From Mariprofundaceae bacterium (lineage in GTDB: Bacteria > Pseudomonadota > Zetaproteobacteria > Mariprofundales > Mariprofundaceae), in the NCBI GenBank assembly GCA_030950825.1, contig JAUZQT010000116.1:1-11712 (forward strand): 11,712 nt of DNA, written 5' to 3'. A program made the translations under genes and the position numbers. The first letter of the stretch is position 1, and each line of letters starts with the position of its first letter. Below, piece by piece: positions 1-6,439 of this stretch. The notes below the pieces were generated by a model. It did no database searches, had not been told where the DNA came from, and saw only the letters and a list, made by a program, of their open reading frames with translations.

Positions 1-252
1 ACAGTGTCAGGCTCCGACAAACCAGGTATTGTGCATGCTGTGAGTGATGTGCTGGCTGGTTTGGGTGTATCCATTGTCGATGTTTCAACACAAGCTCGCG
101 AGAGTGGGCAAGGAGATATGTATATGATGGCCTTGGAAGTGGCCAGCGGATCATCTTCGACGCAGCAAGCACTGACCGACGCTTTGGCAAATGCCTCTGC
201 CAGCTTAGGCGTAGACATTCAGATGCATGTGTTGGAAGGTGGTATCCTGTAA
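1..252 (+). CDS. ACT-domain protein, 3' end only (GcvR-like)
   Basis: The reading frame is open at the window edge and ends at TAA 250-252, giving about 83 C-terminal residues. They begin with the typical ACT-domain first strand and turn (V-S-G-S-D-K-P-G-I-V), followed by a helix and a second strand (V-S-I-V-D-V-S-T). ACT domains bind small ligands, usually amino acids. A protein ending in such a domain just before def fits the tandem-ACT GcvR/YhhZ-like regulators linked to glycine metabolism, but the N-terminal part needed to decide is outside the window. The next gene, def, starts 16 bases after the stop, or overlaps it if an upstream def start is used, so the two are probably co-transcribed. 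The ACT fold is fairly certain. The GcvR assignment is inference. Confidence 0.75.
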   Translation, partial: TVSGSDKPGIVHAVSDVLAGLGVSIVDVSTQARESGQGDMYMMALEVASGSSSTQQALTDALANASASLGVDIQMHVLEGGIL

Positions 253-268
253 TAACGTCAAAATAGCT

Positions 269-754
269 GTGAAAGACATCTTAACCCTTCCTGATGCAAT
301 GCTTCGGAAGACATCAAACATGGTTGAATCATTTGATTCAGCGTTGAATTTGCTTGTTGAGGATATGCAGATAGCGATGCTCAATGGTGCAGGTGGGGTT
401 GGTATTGCAGCACCACAATTGGGCTGTTTGCAGCGGGTGATTCTTGTCGACTGTTCGTTGGGGCGTTTCCCCTGTCGAAATCATGGCCGCGTATTGATGG
501 TGAATCCTGAAATTATTGACCATTCTGGAAAAGTATTGGGACGTGAAGGCTGTTTATCCGTACCTAAGTGGATGGCAACGGTATCGCGATCAAAAAAAAT
601 AACTGTGCGTTATCAGGATAGTCTGTGTGAATTCCATGAGCTTGTTGGTTCGGGGTTTGAGGCGCGTGTTATCCAACATGAATTGGATCATTTGAACGGC
701 GTATTGTTTATTGATCGTGTATTATCGGTTCATGATTTGGTACGCCGCATGTGA
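269..754 (+). CDS. def: Peptide deformylase
   Basis: Removes the N-terminal formyl group from nascent proteins; a metal-dependent cytoplasmic enzyme that works at the ribosome exit. With GTG 269 as residue 1 the protein has 161 residues, slightly shorter than the usual 165-180. All three signature motifs are present: G-V-G-I-A-A-P-Q-L at 43-51, E-G-C-L-S-V-P at 93-99 with metal ligand C95, and Q-H-E-L-D-H at 136-141 with ligands H137 and H141 and catalytic E138. The start is uncertain. GTG 269 gives the expected family N-terminus (K-D-I-L-T-L-P-D) but has no clear Shine-Dalgarno. GTG 239 and ATG 227 are in-frame alternatives that overlap the upstream gene, and ATG 299 would delete the conserved N-terminus. 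Translation may be coupled to the ACT-domain gene. The gene converges on the anti-sigma gene 14 bases away. Confidence 0.93.
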   Translation: MKDILTLPDAMLRKTSNMVESFDSALNLLVEDMQIAMLNGAGGVGIAAPQLGCLQRVILVDCSLGRFPCRNHGRVLMVNPEIIDHSGKVLGREGCLSVPKWMATVSRSKKITVRYQDSLCEFHELVGSGFEARVIQHELDHLNGVLFIDRVLSVHDLVRRM

Positions 755-768
755 TGTGAAAAGAGCTT

Positions 769-1047
769 TCAGTGGTTCTTATGCATACCTGCATCCTTCA
801 TTTTCTCTTTTTTTAATCGGTAGAGGATAGATTTCTTGGATTCATTTGATAGCTGATCGTCTTTTTTGAGGTCGTGCTCTCGTATATAAACAAAAACATG
901 TTCCATTGTTTTGATGCTTTGATGGTAATTGCGGCATAAACCACACATTGCTAGATGTAATTTTAACTGCATTTGTTCCAGCAATGATAATTGACGTTCA
1001 AAGCTATCCGATGTTAGCCGAGCAACATGTTTACAAGCATGTTTCAT
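769..1047 (-). CDS. Zinc-binding (ZAS/zf-HC2) anti-sigma factor, soluble
   Basis: A 92-residue protein that should bind and hold the ECF sigma factor encoded just upstream. It starts at ATG 1047, preceded by a strong GGAGG. This ATG overlaps the sigma stop as ATGA, so translation is probably coupled. The N-terminal half has the zf-HC2 pattern: C5, then T-R-L-like and Ser/Leu-rich helix, then H31-x3-C35-x2-C38 in H-L-A-M-C-G-L-C. No membrane segment is visible, so a cytoplasmic zinc/thiol sensor is likelier than a transmembrane RseA type. The tail (about 55-92) is Lys- and Asp-rich and has no recognised fold. From family knowledge, the sigma-E/MseR pair of Neisseria is the closest known arrangement, where a small zinc anti-sigma factor controls an oxidative-damage response. 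The redox role here is inference. Confidence 0.85.
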   Translation of the reverse strand: MKHACKHVARLTSDSFERQLSLLEQMQLKLHLAMCGLCRNYHQSIKTMEHVFVYIREHDLKKDDQLSNESKKSILYRLKKEKMKDAGMHKNH

Positions 1048-1616
1048 GATGAATTTGAACCTCCAAACCAGTGTTTTTGCAGGCATATTTGTAGTGCGAG
1101 GCGAGCGCGATGCATAAGTACATGCAAGTGAGTCGATGTAATATCACAGGCCTTACAAATGGTGGATGTATCATCACCAGCCAACTCACGCATTTCAAAA
1201 ACCTGACGCTGTTTTTTTGGTAAATGCTCCAAGCACTGTTGTAAAACAAGCCGAAACTGGAGATCATCGCAACGAGACTCAGGGTTATCAACCCAAGCAG
1301 AGGGCGCATGTTGCCACGCTCCATTTTCTGCAAAAGAACTTGACGTGGGATCATTTTCTAATTCATGATTTATTTTTCGGTTGCGAATTTCTTTGCGTAT
1401 ATGATCAATGATTTTATGTTTCATGATGCCAACCAACCAAGTGCGCAGTGTCGAGTCGCCTTTAAAGCGGGCATGACCTCGCCAAGCTGCCAGAAGGGTT
1501 TCTTGCACCATATCAGCGGCAATCTCTTCATGGTGCAGGCGTGATAAGGCATAACGAAAAAGGTAATCGCCATGCTCTTGTAGCCATGATTCGGGGTCTA
1601 CTTGTTTTTTAAGCAT
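1044..1616 (-). CDS. ECF (group 4) RNA polymerase sigma factor
   Basis: A 190-residue sigma factor with regions sigma-2 and sigma-4 only. Region 2 (about 13-80) includes the core-binding segment D-M-V-Q-E-T-L-L-A-A-W at 35-45 and the -10-reading stretch T-W-L-V-G-I-M-K-H-K-I-I-D-H at 59-72. A polar linker follows (about 85-115). Region 4 (about 118-182) has L-P-K-K-Q-R-Q-V-F and a helix-turn-helix around 150-172. The W-L-x-x-H-G-D-Y-L-F-R-Y-A opening resembles the sigma subfamily usually paired with short zinc anti-sigma proteins, such as the Neisseria sigma-E type. ATG 1616 is the only sensible start. It has no Shine-Dalgarno, and a possible -10 box lies seven bases upstream. The stop overlaps the anti-sigma start by ATGA. 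Its targets cannot be read from this window. Confidence 0.92.
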   Translation of the reverse strand: MLKKQVDPESWLQEHGDYLFRYALSRLHHEEIAADMVQETLLAAWRGHARFKGDSTLRTWLVGIMKHKIIDHIRKEIRNRKINHELENDPTSSSFAENGAWQHAPSAWVDNPESRCDDLQFRLVLQQCLEHLPKKQRQVFEMRELAGDDTSTICKACDITSTHLHVLMHRARLALQICLQKHWFGGSNSS

Positions 1617-1623
1617 GGGGCGG

Positions 1624-1651
1624 ATTATGCCAGAGGAAAATAAGTCGGCAA
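1624..1651 (-). promoter_or_regulatory. Candidate sigma-70-type promoter of the sigma/anti-sigma operon
   Basis: On the minus strand, TTGCCG (1651-1646) and CATAAT (1629-1624) are separated by 16 bases and lie in the serB-sigma gap. Only seven bases (CCGCCCC) separate the -10 box from the ATG, so if the promoter is real, transcription would start at or next to the first codon and the mRNA would be leaderless. This fits the absence of a Shine-Dalgarno. I saw no GGAACTT-type ECF autoregulatory -35 element in the gap. Visual match only. Confidence 0.35.
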
Positions 1652-1700
1652 GGCAACTTTTTGGAAGCGTTAAAGTGTCGGGATTGTTTTGAGTATCCTT

Positions 1701-2390
1701 TTATAAACAAGGTTTATTTAAGAGTTTCAGCACCTGATCCAAGCCTCCTTGGTTGATGGTGATGTCGGCTTGTTCTTGCACGGTTGGTTTGGCATGAAAG
1801 GCAATGCCTAGGGCAGCGGCATGAATCATGGGAAGATCATTGGCACCATCGCCAATAGCAATGGTTTGTCGCATAGGGATACTGAAAATATCTGCTTGTT
1901 CTATTAAACAGCGGCGTTTACAATGAGCATCAACAATATCACCTATAATGCCGCCAGTGAGTTTATTGTGATGTATTTCCAAGACATTCGAGCGGCTAAA
2001 ATCAAGGTTCAAACGGGCTTGAAGTTTATCTGTAAAATAAGTAAAACCACCCGATACCAACCCGACTTTCCAGCCGTGTTGCTGCACGGTTGAAATCAAA
2101 GTTTCTGCACCATCGGTAAGCGTAATGCACTCTTGATAAACTTTTTCCAACACACAGGCATCAAGGCCAGCCAATAATTGCACACGCTCGGTGAGTGAGG
2201 CCGCGAAATCCAATTCGCCACGCATGGCACGTTCGGTAATCGCTGAAATTTCAGCTTTGATACCGAGAAAATCCGCGATTTCATCAATGCATTCGCATTG
2301 AATCAATGTGGAATCCATATCCATAAATAATAAGCCTGGCTCAGAAAGTGTCGGGCGATGTGTTGGTGCCTGCTGTATAGAATCCGTCAT
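1701..2390 (-). CDS. serB: Phosphoserine phosphatase, single HAD domain
   Basis: Hydrolyses O-phospho-L-serine to serine, the last step of serine synthesis, in the cytoplasm. The 229 residues carry the complete HAD set: motif I F-M-D-M-D-S-T-L-I with nucleophile D24 and acid/base D26, the substrate-specific E-C-I-D-E-I-A-D-F segment at about 33-41, motif II V-S-G-G-F at 112-116, Lys K158 in the D-A-H-C-K-R-R region, and motif IV G-D-G-A-N-D-L-P-M at 180-188. It is much shorter than E. coli SerB (about 320) because the N-terminal ACT-like domain is absent, leaving only a short leader of about 18 residues. ATG 2390 overlaps the mfd stop as ATGA, with GGAG about 11 bases upstream inside mfd. Translational coupling to mfd is therefore likely. 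Confidence 0.93.
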   Translation of the reverse strand: MTDSIQQAPTHRPTLSEPGLLFMDMDSTLIQCECIDEIADFLGIKAEISAITERAMRGELDFAASLTERVQLLAGLDACVLEKVYQECITLTDGAETLISTVQQHGWKVGLVSGGFTYFTDKLQARLNLDFSRSNVLEIHHNKLTGGIIGDIVDAHCKRRCLIEQADIFSIPMRQTIAIGDGANDLPMIHAAALGIAFHAKPTVQEQADITINQGGLDQVLKLLNKPCL

Positions 2391-5300
2391 GGGGCGTTAT
2401 TCTCCAATAGCTCATCCATAAAGGCAATGCAGTCTTTCAAACGGGTGCGTGCATCATCATGATTCCATAGCAAAGTTAAATTGCCATCAGGTGTTAAACG
2501 AAAGCGATGCGGCTCTTTTTGCACACGCATCATCATATCGGCAGGCTCAATGGGTGATGTGGCGGTGAAATGAAAGCGCATGCCCGTTGCTTGATTTTGC
2601 ATGGCGGATAATTGCAGCTGATGACCACGCCAGCGCAAGCGAGCCACCTCCAGTGTCAGGCGTGCTGTATCAGGCATTTTGCCAAAACGATCGGTCATTT
2701 CTTCAAAAAGAAGGCTTATTTTTTGATCCGAATCGGCGCGGGCAATGCGGCGATAAAGTGCCAATCGCTCACCAGATTGCGGGATATAATCGGCAGGAAG
2801 AATAGCATTGACACCACTTCGCAGACTGATGGCCTGCTTGGGTTTAATGGTTTCACCGCGTGCTTCGGATACGGCCTCTGCAAGCATTTCCATGTACATA
2901 TCCAGGCCAACCTCTTCGATTTTGCCACTTTGCTCCGCACCCAATAGATTTCCTGCGCCGCGAATTTCCATGTCTTGCCGAGCCAATAAGAATCCAGCGC
3001 CCAATTCGGTATGCTCAGCAATGGCTTGTAGGCGCTCGCGCGCATGGGTGCTTAGGGCTCTAGCGTCAGGGGTAAATAAATAGGCATAAGCTTGGCGATG
3101 ACTGCGCCCGACACGCCCTCGGATTTGATGCAATTGCGCCAGCCCCAGTAAATCGGCACGTTCAACGATGAGCGTATTCGCATTGGGAACATCCAAACCA
3201 GACTCGACAATCGTGGTGCAAACAAGGATATGTATTCGCCCCTCATAAAAGTCCATCATATGTCGGTCAAGCTCACTGGGTGGCATCTTGCCATGCGCAA
3301 TGCCGATTTCAGCTTCAGGGACTTGCTCGCGCAGACGCTTGGCTATGCGGTCAATGCTTTTTACATGATTGTGCAGGTAATAAATTTGACCACCACGGTA
3401 CAATTCACGGCGAATGGCCTCATTGGCAAGATGTGGATCAAAGCTCGATACCATAGTGCGAATAGCTTCGCGCTCAGCTGGCGGTGTACTGATAATCGAC
3501 ACAGTGCGAAGCCCAGCCAGTGTTTGATGCAGGGTGCGCGGAATAGGTGTGGCTGTTAGGGTGAGTAGATCCACACTGGCATGCATAGCTTTGAGTTTTT
3601 GTTTTTGTTTGACGCCAAAGCGCTGCTCTTCATCGACAATAGTGAGACCCAAATCAGCAAAGGAAAAACTATCGGAAAGTAGGCGGTGGGTGCCAATAAT
3701 AATACGAATATCACCATTTTTAAGTTCTCGCATGATGCGATCACTGTCTTTTTTTCCTTGTAGTCGTGAAATAAGCGCAACCTTCAAGCCTAGGCCTGAA
3801 AAACGCTCGGCAAAGTTGCTGTAATGTTGGTTCGCCAATACTGTTGTGGGGGCGAGAATGGCGACTTGTTTACCACTGGCTGCAACCACAAAAGCGGCAC
3901 GCATGGCAACCTCTGTTTTGCCAAAGCCCACATCACCACACACCACCCGATCCATAGGTTTATCTTTGGCTAAGTCGCCCATGACGGCATCAATGGCAGC
4001 TGCCTGCTCATCGGTTTCTTCAAAGGGGAAACGTGCCGCGAATTCTTCGTAACGCGCCAGTAACTCGCCTTCCAACTGGATAGCGGGTCGTGTGGAGTGA
4101 CTACGTTCGGCTTCGGTTTCGATCAACTCGTGTGCCATGGCAAGCAGATCACGCTGCACACGCTCGCGCGTTTTTTTCCACTTTTCGGTGCCGAGTTTGT
4201 TTAATGTGGGTGAATCGTCACCTGTATAACGATGCAAACGATCCAAATCTTCAACGGGGATAAAAACCTGTGCTTTATCGGCGTAGGCAATCCTAATAAA
4301 ATCGCTTTGCTCACCATCATCGCCCATGCTTTCAAGACCGAGATAGCGGCCGACACCATGATCTTCATGCACCACGGGGTCATTTAACTTGAGTTCCGCG
4401 ATGGATGTAAATGCATCGGCATGCAAAACAACCGTGCCACGGCTGCGTTTGCGTGGCAGGCGCTGCCCCAGTAGCTCGCGGCCAGTGAGCAGGAGTATTT
4501 TATCGGTCTGCAGTGCAAAACCAGTTTCTAGGCTGCCGATGGTGCTGGCAATGCCTGTTGGTGGCATATCATGCAAACCCGAACAATGATCAATCTCAGC
4601 TTGCAGGTGGTGCAGGGACTCACACATGCGTTCTTGCTGACCCAGGCCATGGCCGACAAGCAGGATGCGCCAGCCATCGTTTAACATACCCTGCAAATGC
4701 CGATGTAAGGTGTGGACAGCTTGTTTTGCGCCTTGAAAGTCACACAGATCTGGTGCCGCCTTGATCTGTGTGGGAATGTTCACGACTTGTGCCAGAATCT
4801 TGGTTTCAACGGCGTACAATTCTTGTGGTGAAATGGTTGGTTCAGAGCTGGCTCGCACCATTTCAAATTGGCTGCGAACTTGATTGGCAAAAGTATCACG
4901 GCGTAGGTTGATATCGTACTCTGCTATGATTTTTGTAGTATTGGGTAAATAATCCAGAAAACGCGCTGTTTTTTTGTATGCTAAAGGTAGTAATGCTTCA
5001 ATGCCTGGGTGTGGCCGTCCAGCCTGGACTGCGGTGAGCATGGGGTGTTTTCGATGTTGCGGGAAGCGGGCGCGAAAGGCAGTAATAAATGTTTCACGGC
5101 CTTGTGCATCAAGAATGACTTCGCGGACTGGCACCGATGTGAAGTGTTCTAACTTGTTTGTTGAACGTTGTGTTTCAGGATCGAATCGATGAATGGATTC
5201 GATTTCATCACCAAACAAATCAATGCGTAGTGGCATACTTTCGGTTGCAGGCCATATATCTAAAAGTCCACCGCGTGCTGCAAACTCGCCCTGCGCCAAG

Positions 5301-5758
5301 ACGCGCTCGCTTGGCATCATGCCAGCTTCTGTAAGCTTTTCTTTGAGTGTTGCGATGTCAAACAAATCGCCTTGCTTGAGTTGCCAAATATGGGCAGCAA
5401 CCGATTCTGGGGGGGTAATACGTTGCAACCATGCAGGCAGGGCAGTTATAAGAATGCCTTGTGGATTGGGCGTGTTGAGTAAACGTCCCAATGTGGCAAA
5501 GCGCTCACCAACAATACCATGGTGTGGTGAAACGCGATCATAGGGTAAGACTTCCCAAGCTGGAAAACACCATAGGAGTTGTGGCTCGGCGCATAAGAAA
5601 AATGCTAATTCTTCTCTCAGTAGGCGGTAGCTGCGCACATCAGGACAAATATATACATGCAGTTTGGATGTGTTGTTTTGTTTGTTTGATATGGCAAGTT
5701 GCGCCAAGTGCCAAGCTAAGCCAATGTGCGGTGGTGAGGGGACGGCGGATGAATTCAT
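2387..5758 (-). CDS. mfd: Transcription-repair coupling factor Mfd
   Basis: A DNA translocase that removes RNA polymerase stalled at lesions and recruits UvrA. At 1123 residues it is close to the usual 1100-1170. Domains in order: UvrB-like N-terminal module (about 1-340, with P-Y-D-R-V-S-P-H at 72-79), a linker domain, the CarD-like RNA-polymerase-interacting domain (about 455-525, from L-N-D-P-V-V-H-E-D-H-G-V-G), and the RecG-type helicase core. The core has Walker A G-D-V-G-F-G-K-T at 608-615, Walker B D-E-E-Q at 709-712, motif III T-A-T-P-I-P-R-T at 735-742 and motif VI Q-I-R-G-R-V-G-R at 878-885. A TRG segment (about 900-950) and the C-terminal UvrA-mimic domain follow. ATG 5758 gives the expected N-terminus but has no Shine-Dalgarno. 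The gene reads into serB with an ATGA overlap. Confidence 0.97.
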   Translation of the reverse strand: MNSSAVPSPPHIGLAWHLAQLAISNKQNNTSKLHVYICPDVRSYRLLREELAFFLCAEPQLLWCFPAWEVLPYDRVSPHHGIVGERFATLGRLLNTPNPQGILITALPAWLQRITPPESVAAHIWQLKQGDLFDIATLKEKLTEAGMMPSERVLAQGEFAARGGLLDIWPATESMPLRIDLFGDEIESIHRFDPETQRSTNKLEHFTSVPVREVILDAQGRETFITAFRARFPQHRKHPMLTAVQAGRPHPGIEALLPLAYKKTARFLDYLPNTTKIIAEYDINLRRDTFANQVRSQFEMVRASSEPTISPQELYAVETKILAQVVNIPTQIKAAPDLCDFQGAKQAVHTLHRHLQGMLNDGWRILLVGHGLGQQERMCESLHHLQAEIDHCSGLHDMPPTGIASTIGSLETGFALQTDKILLLTGRELLGQRLPRKRSRGTVVLHADAFTSIAELKLNDPVVHEDHGVGRYLGLESMGDDGEQSDFIRIAYADKAQVFIPVEDLDRLHRYTGDDSPTLNKLGTEKWKKTRERVQRDLLAMAHELIETEAERSHSTRPAIQLEGELLARYEEFAARFPFEETDEQAAAIDAVMGDLAKDKPMDRVVCGDVGFGKTEVAMRAAFVVAASGKQVAILAPTTVLANQHYSNFAERFSGLGLKVALISRLQGKKDSDRIMRELKNGDIRIIIGTHRLLSDSFSFADLGLTIVDEEQRFGVKQKQKLKAMHASVDLLTLTATPIPRTLHQTLAGLRTVSIISTPPAEREAIRTMVSSFDPHLANEAIRRELYRGGQIYYLHNHVKSIDRIAKRLREQVPEAEIGIAHGKMPPSELDRHMMDFYEGRIHILVCTTIVESGLDVPNANTLIVERADLLGLAQLHQIRGRVGRSHRQAYAYLFTPDARALSTHARERLQAIAEHTELGAGFLLARQDMEIRGAGNLLGAEQSGKIEEVGLDMYMEMLAEAVSEARGETIKPKQAISLRSGVNAILPADYIPQSGERLALYRRIARADSDQKISLLFEEMTDRFGKMPDTARLTLEVARLRWRGHQLQLSAMQNQATGMRFHFTATSPIEPADMMMRVQKEPHRFRLTPDGNLTLLWNHDDARTRLKDCIAFMDELLENNAP

Positions 5759-5855
5759 AGCGTGCGTATACTGCCGTAAGTGTCGTGATACGCCACTTTA
5801 TGCGCAGATGAAGGTCTAAAGGAAAGGATAATGCACTTTTCTATGGGGAGAATAT

Positions 5856-5886
5856 ATTATATGCTTAAACGATAATGATGTGTAAA
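5856..5886 (-). promoter_or_regulatory. Candidate mfd promoter
   Basis: The minus strand has a perfect TATAAT (5861-5856) preceded by TTTACA (5886-5881) with a 19-base spacer, or by the weaker TTACAC (5885-5880) with 18. The start would be about 90 bases before the mfd ATG. The spacer is longer than ideal, and the region is A+T-rich enough to give chance -10 matches. Confidence 0.35.
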
Positions 5887-5933
5887 ATCTTTATTTTTCT
5901 TTCCTCATATATATGATTATGTAAAATGGCGGC

Positions 5934-5945
5934 TTAGGAACGTGC
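5934..5945 (+). repeat. 12-bp inverted repeat, left copy (before hemerythrin)
   Basis: TTAGGAACGTGC, perfectly complementary in inverted orientation to 6408-6419. The pair brackets the hemerythrin gene in a 486-bp interval. The preceding C (5933) makes CTTAGGAACG, close to the termini of the 170-bp element at 11321-11490. A pair this long at this distance is unlikely by chance but not impossible. Confidence 0.6.
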
Positions 5946-5954
5946 GCGGTTCCT
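5936..5954 (+). promoter_or_regulatory. Hairpin/dyad in the hemerythrin leader
   Basis: AGGAAC and GTTCCT form a perfect 6-bp stem around the 7-base loop GTGCGCG, ending nine bases before the Shine-Dalgarno of the hemerythrin gene. It could be a leader hairpin or a dimeric repressor site. Its left arm is also part of the 12-bp inverted repeat that recurs after the gene, so the two pairings would exclude each other. Function unknown. Confidence 0.4.
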
Positions 5955-5975
5955 TATCAAGTGAGGGGAATGCTT

Positions 5976-6371
5976 ATGGCTATCGTATGGAAAGAGGAAT
6001 ATAATACTGGCGAGTCAGAAGTTGATAAGCAGCATAAAGTTTTGTTTAAATACCTCGAAGATTTAGAGGATCATATGAAAGCGGCTGATATTAACGATCA
6101 TTACATCAAAATGCTCCTTGATAACCTTGGTATTTTTACACGCAGTCACTTTTGTTACGAGGAAATATGCATGCGTCGTATGAAGTGTCCAGCTGCCGCT
6201 GAAAATAAAATGATCCACGGCAAACTGCTGACTGCCTACGGAAGCTTTCTTAAGCGTTTTGAGATTGAAGGTGTGAGTGATGACCTGATACAAAAACTGC
6301 ATGACTTTCTAGAAAGTTGGCTTGTGAACCATATTCTAAAAATTGATGTGCAGATGCGTGATTGTGTGTGA
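5976..6371 (+). CDS. Bacteriohemerythrin with one iron ligand substituted
   Basis: A 131-residue single-domain hemerythrin, a four-helix diiron protein that binds O2 (storage, delivery or sensing). ATG 5976 is chosen because GAGGGGA lies about seven bases upstream and the product then begins with the family pattern W5-x3-Y9-x2-G12-x4-D17-x2-H20. In-frame GTG 5961 and ATG 5970 overlap the ribosome site. Ligand positions: H20, H58 and E62 (H-F-C-Y-E), N77 and H81 (N-K-M-I-H, where the family has H-x3-H), H119 and D124 (H-I-L-K-I-D). The first His of the H-x3-H motif is thus Asn (codon AAT), while the other six ligands are intact. C60, C65, C71 and C130 are extra. There is no signal peptide, no membrane helix and no fused chemotaxis domain. 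It stands alone on the plus strand. Confidence 0.9.
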   Translation: MAIVWKEEYNTGESEVDKQHKVLFKYLEDLEDHMKAADINDHYIKMLLDNLGIFTRSHFCYEEICMRRMKCPAAAENKMIHGKLLTAYGSFLKRFEIEGVSDDLIQKLHDFLESWLVNHILKIDVQMRDCV

Positions 6372-6407
6372 TTCTTGTTTTACTACACGTTGCTCAAGTT
6401 ATTTCGT

Positions 6408-6419
6408 GCACGTTCCTAA
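6408..6419 (-). repeat. 12-bp inverted repeat, right copy (after hemerythrin)
   Basis: GCACGTTCCTAA on the plus strand is the exact reverse complement of 5934-5945. It lies 36 bases after the hemerythrin stop and just beyond the end of the UDG-like gene on the other strand. In a hemerythrin transcript reaching this point, the 3' copy could pair with the 5' leader copy. Confidence 0.6.
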
Positions 6420-6424
6420 TCCGC

Positions 6425-6439
6425 ATTATTCAGGCTAAG
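6425..6439 (+). repeat. Right-half fragment of the 34-bp dispersed repeat
   Basis: ATTATTCAGGCTAAG is identical over 15 bases to 11311-11325, the right half of the full repeat copy. It supplies the stop codon (TGA, 6432-6430) and the last two codons of the UDG-like gene on the minus strand. Fifteen bases alone could match by chance in a window this size. Its position at the gene end, with the left-half copy at the gene start, makes it more credible. Confidence 0.4.

Noticed and set aside
757..771. TGAAA-AGAGC-TTTCA hairpin between the convergent def and anti-sigma genes.
   Set aside because: The stem is only 5 bp, A+T-rich and without a following T-run, so I do not call a terminator.
2587..5760. 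Many open frames of 60-116 codons on the plus strand opposite mfd.
   Set aside because: They are antisense shadows of a clearly real gene, with no ribosome sites or recognisable domains.
5880..5928. Direct repeat of TGTAAAAT 39 bases apart in the mfd/hemerythrin spacer, considered as a regulator site or plus-strand promoter.
   Set aside because: Eight A+T-rich bases repeat easily by chance, and no plus-strand -35 box is correctly spaced.
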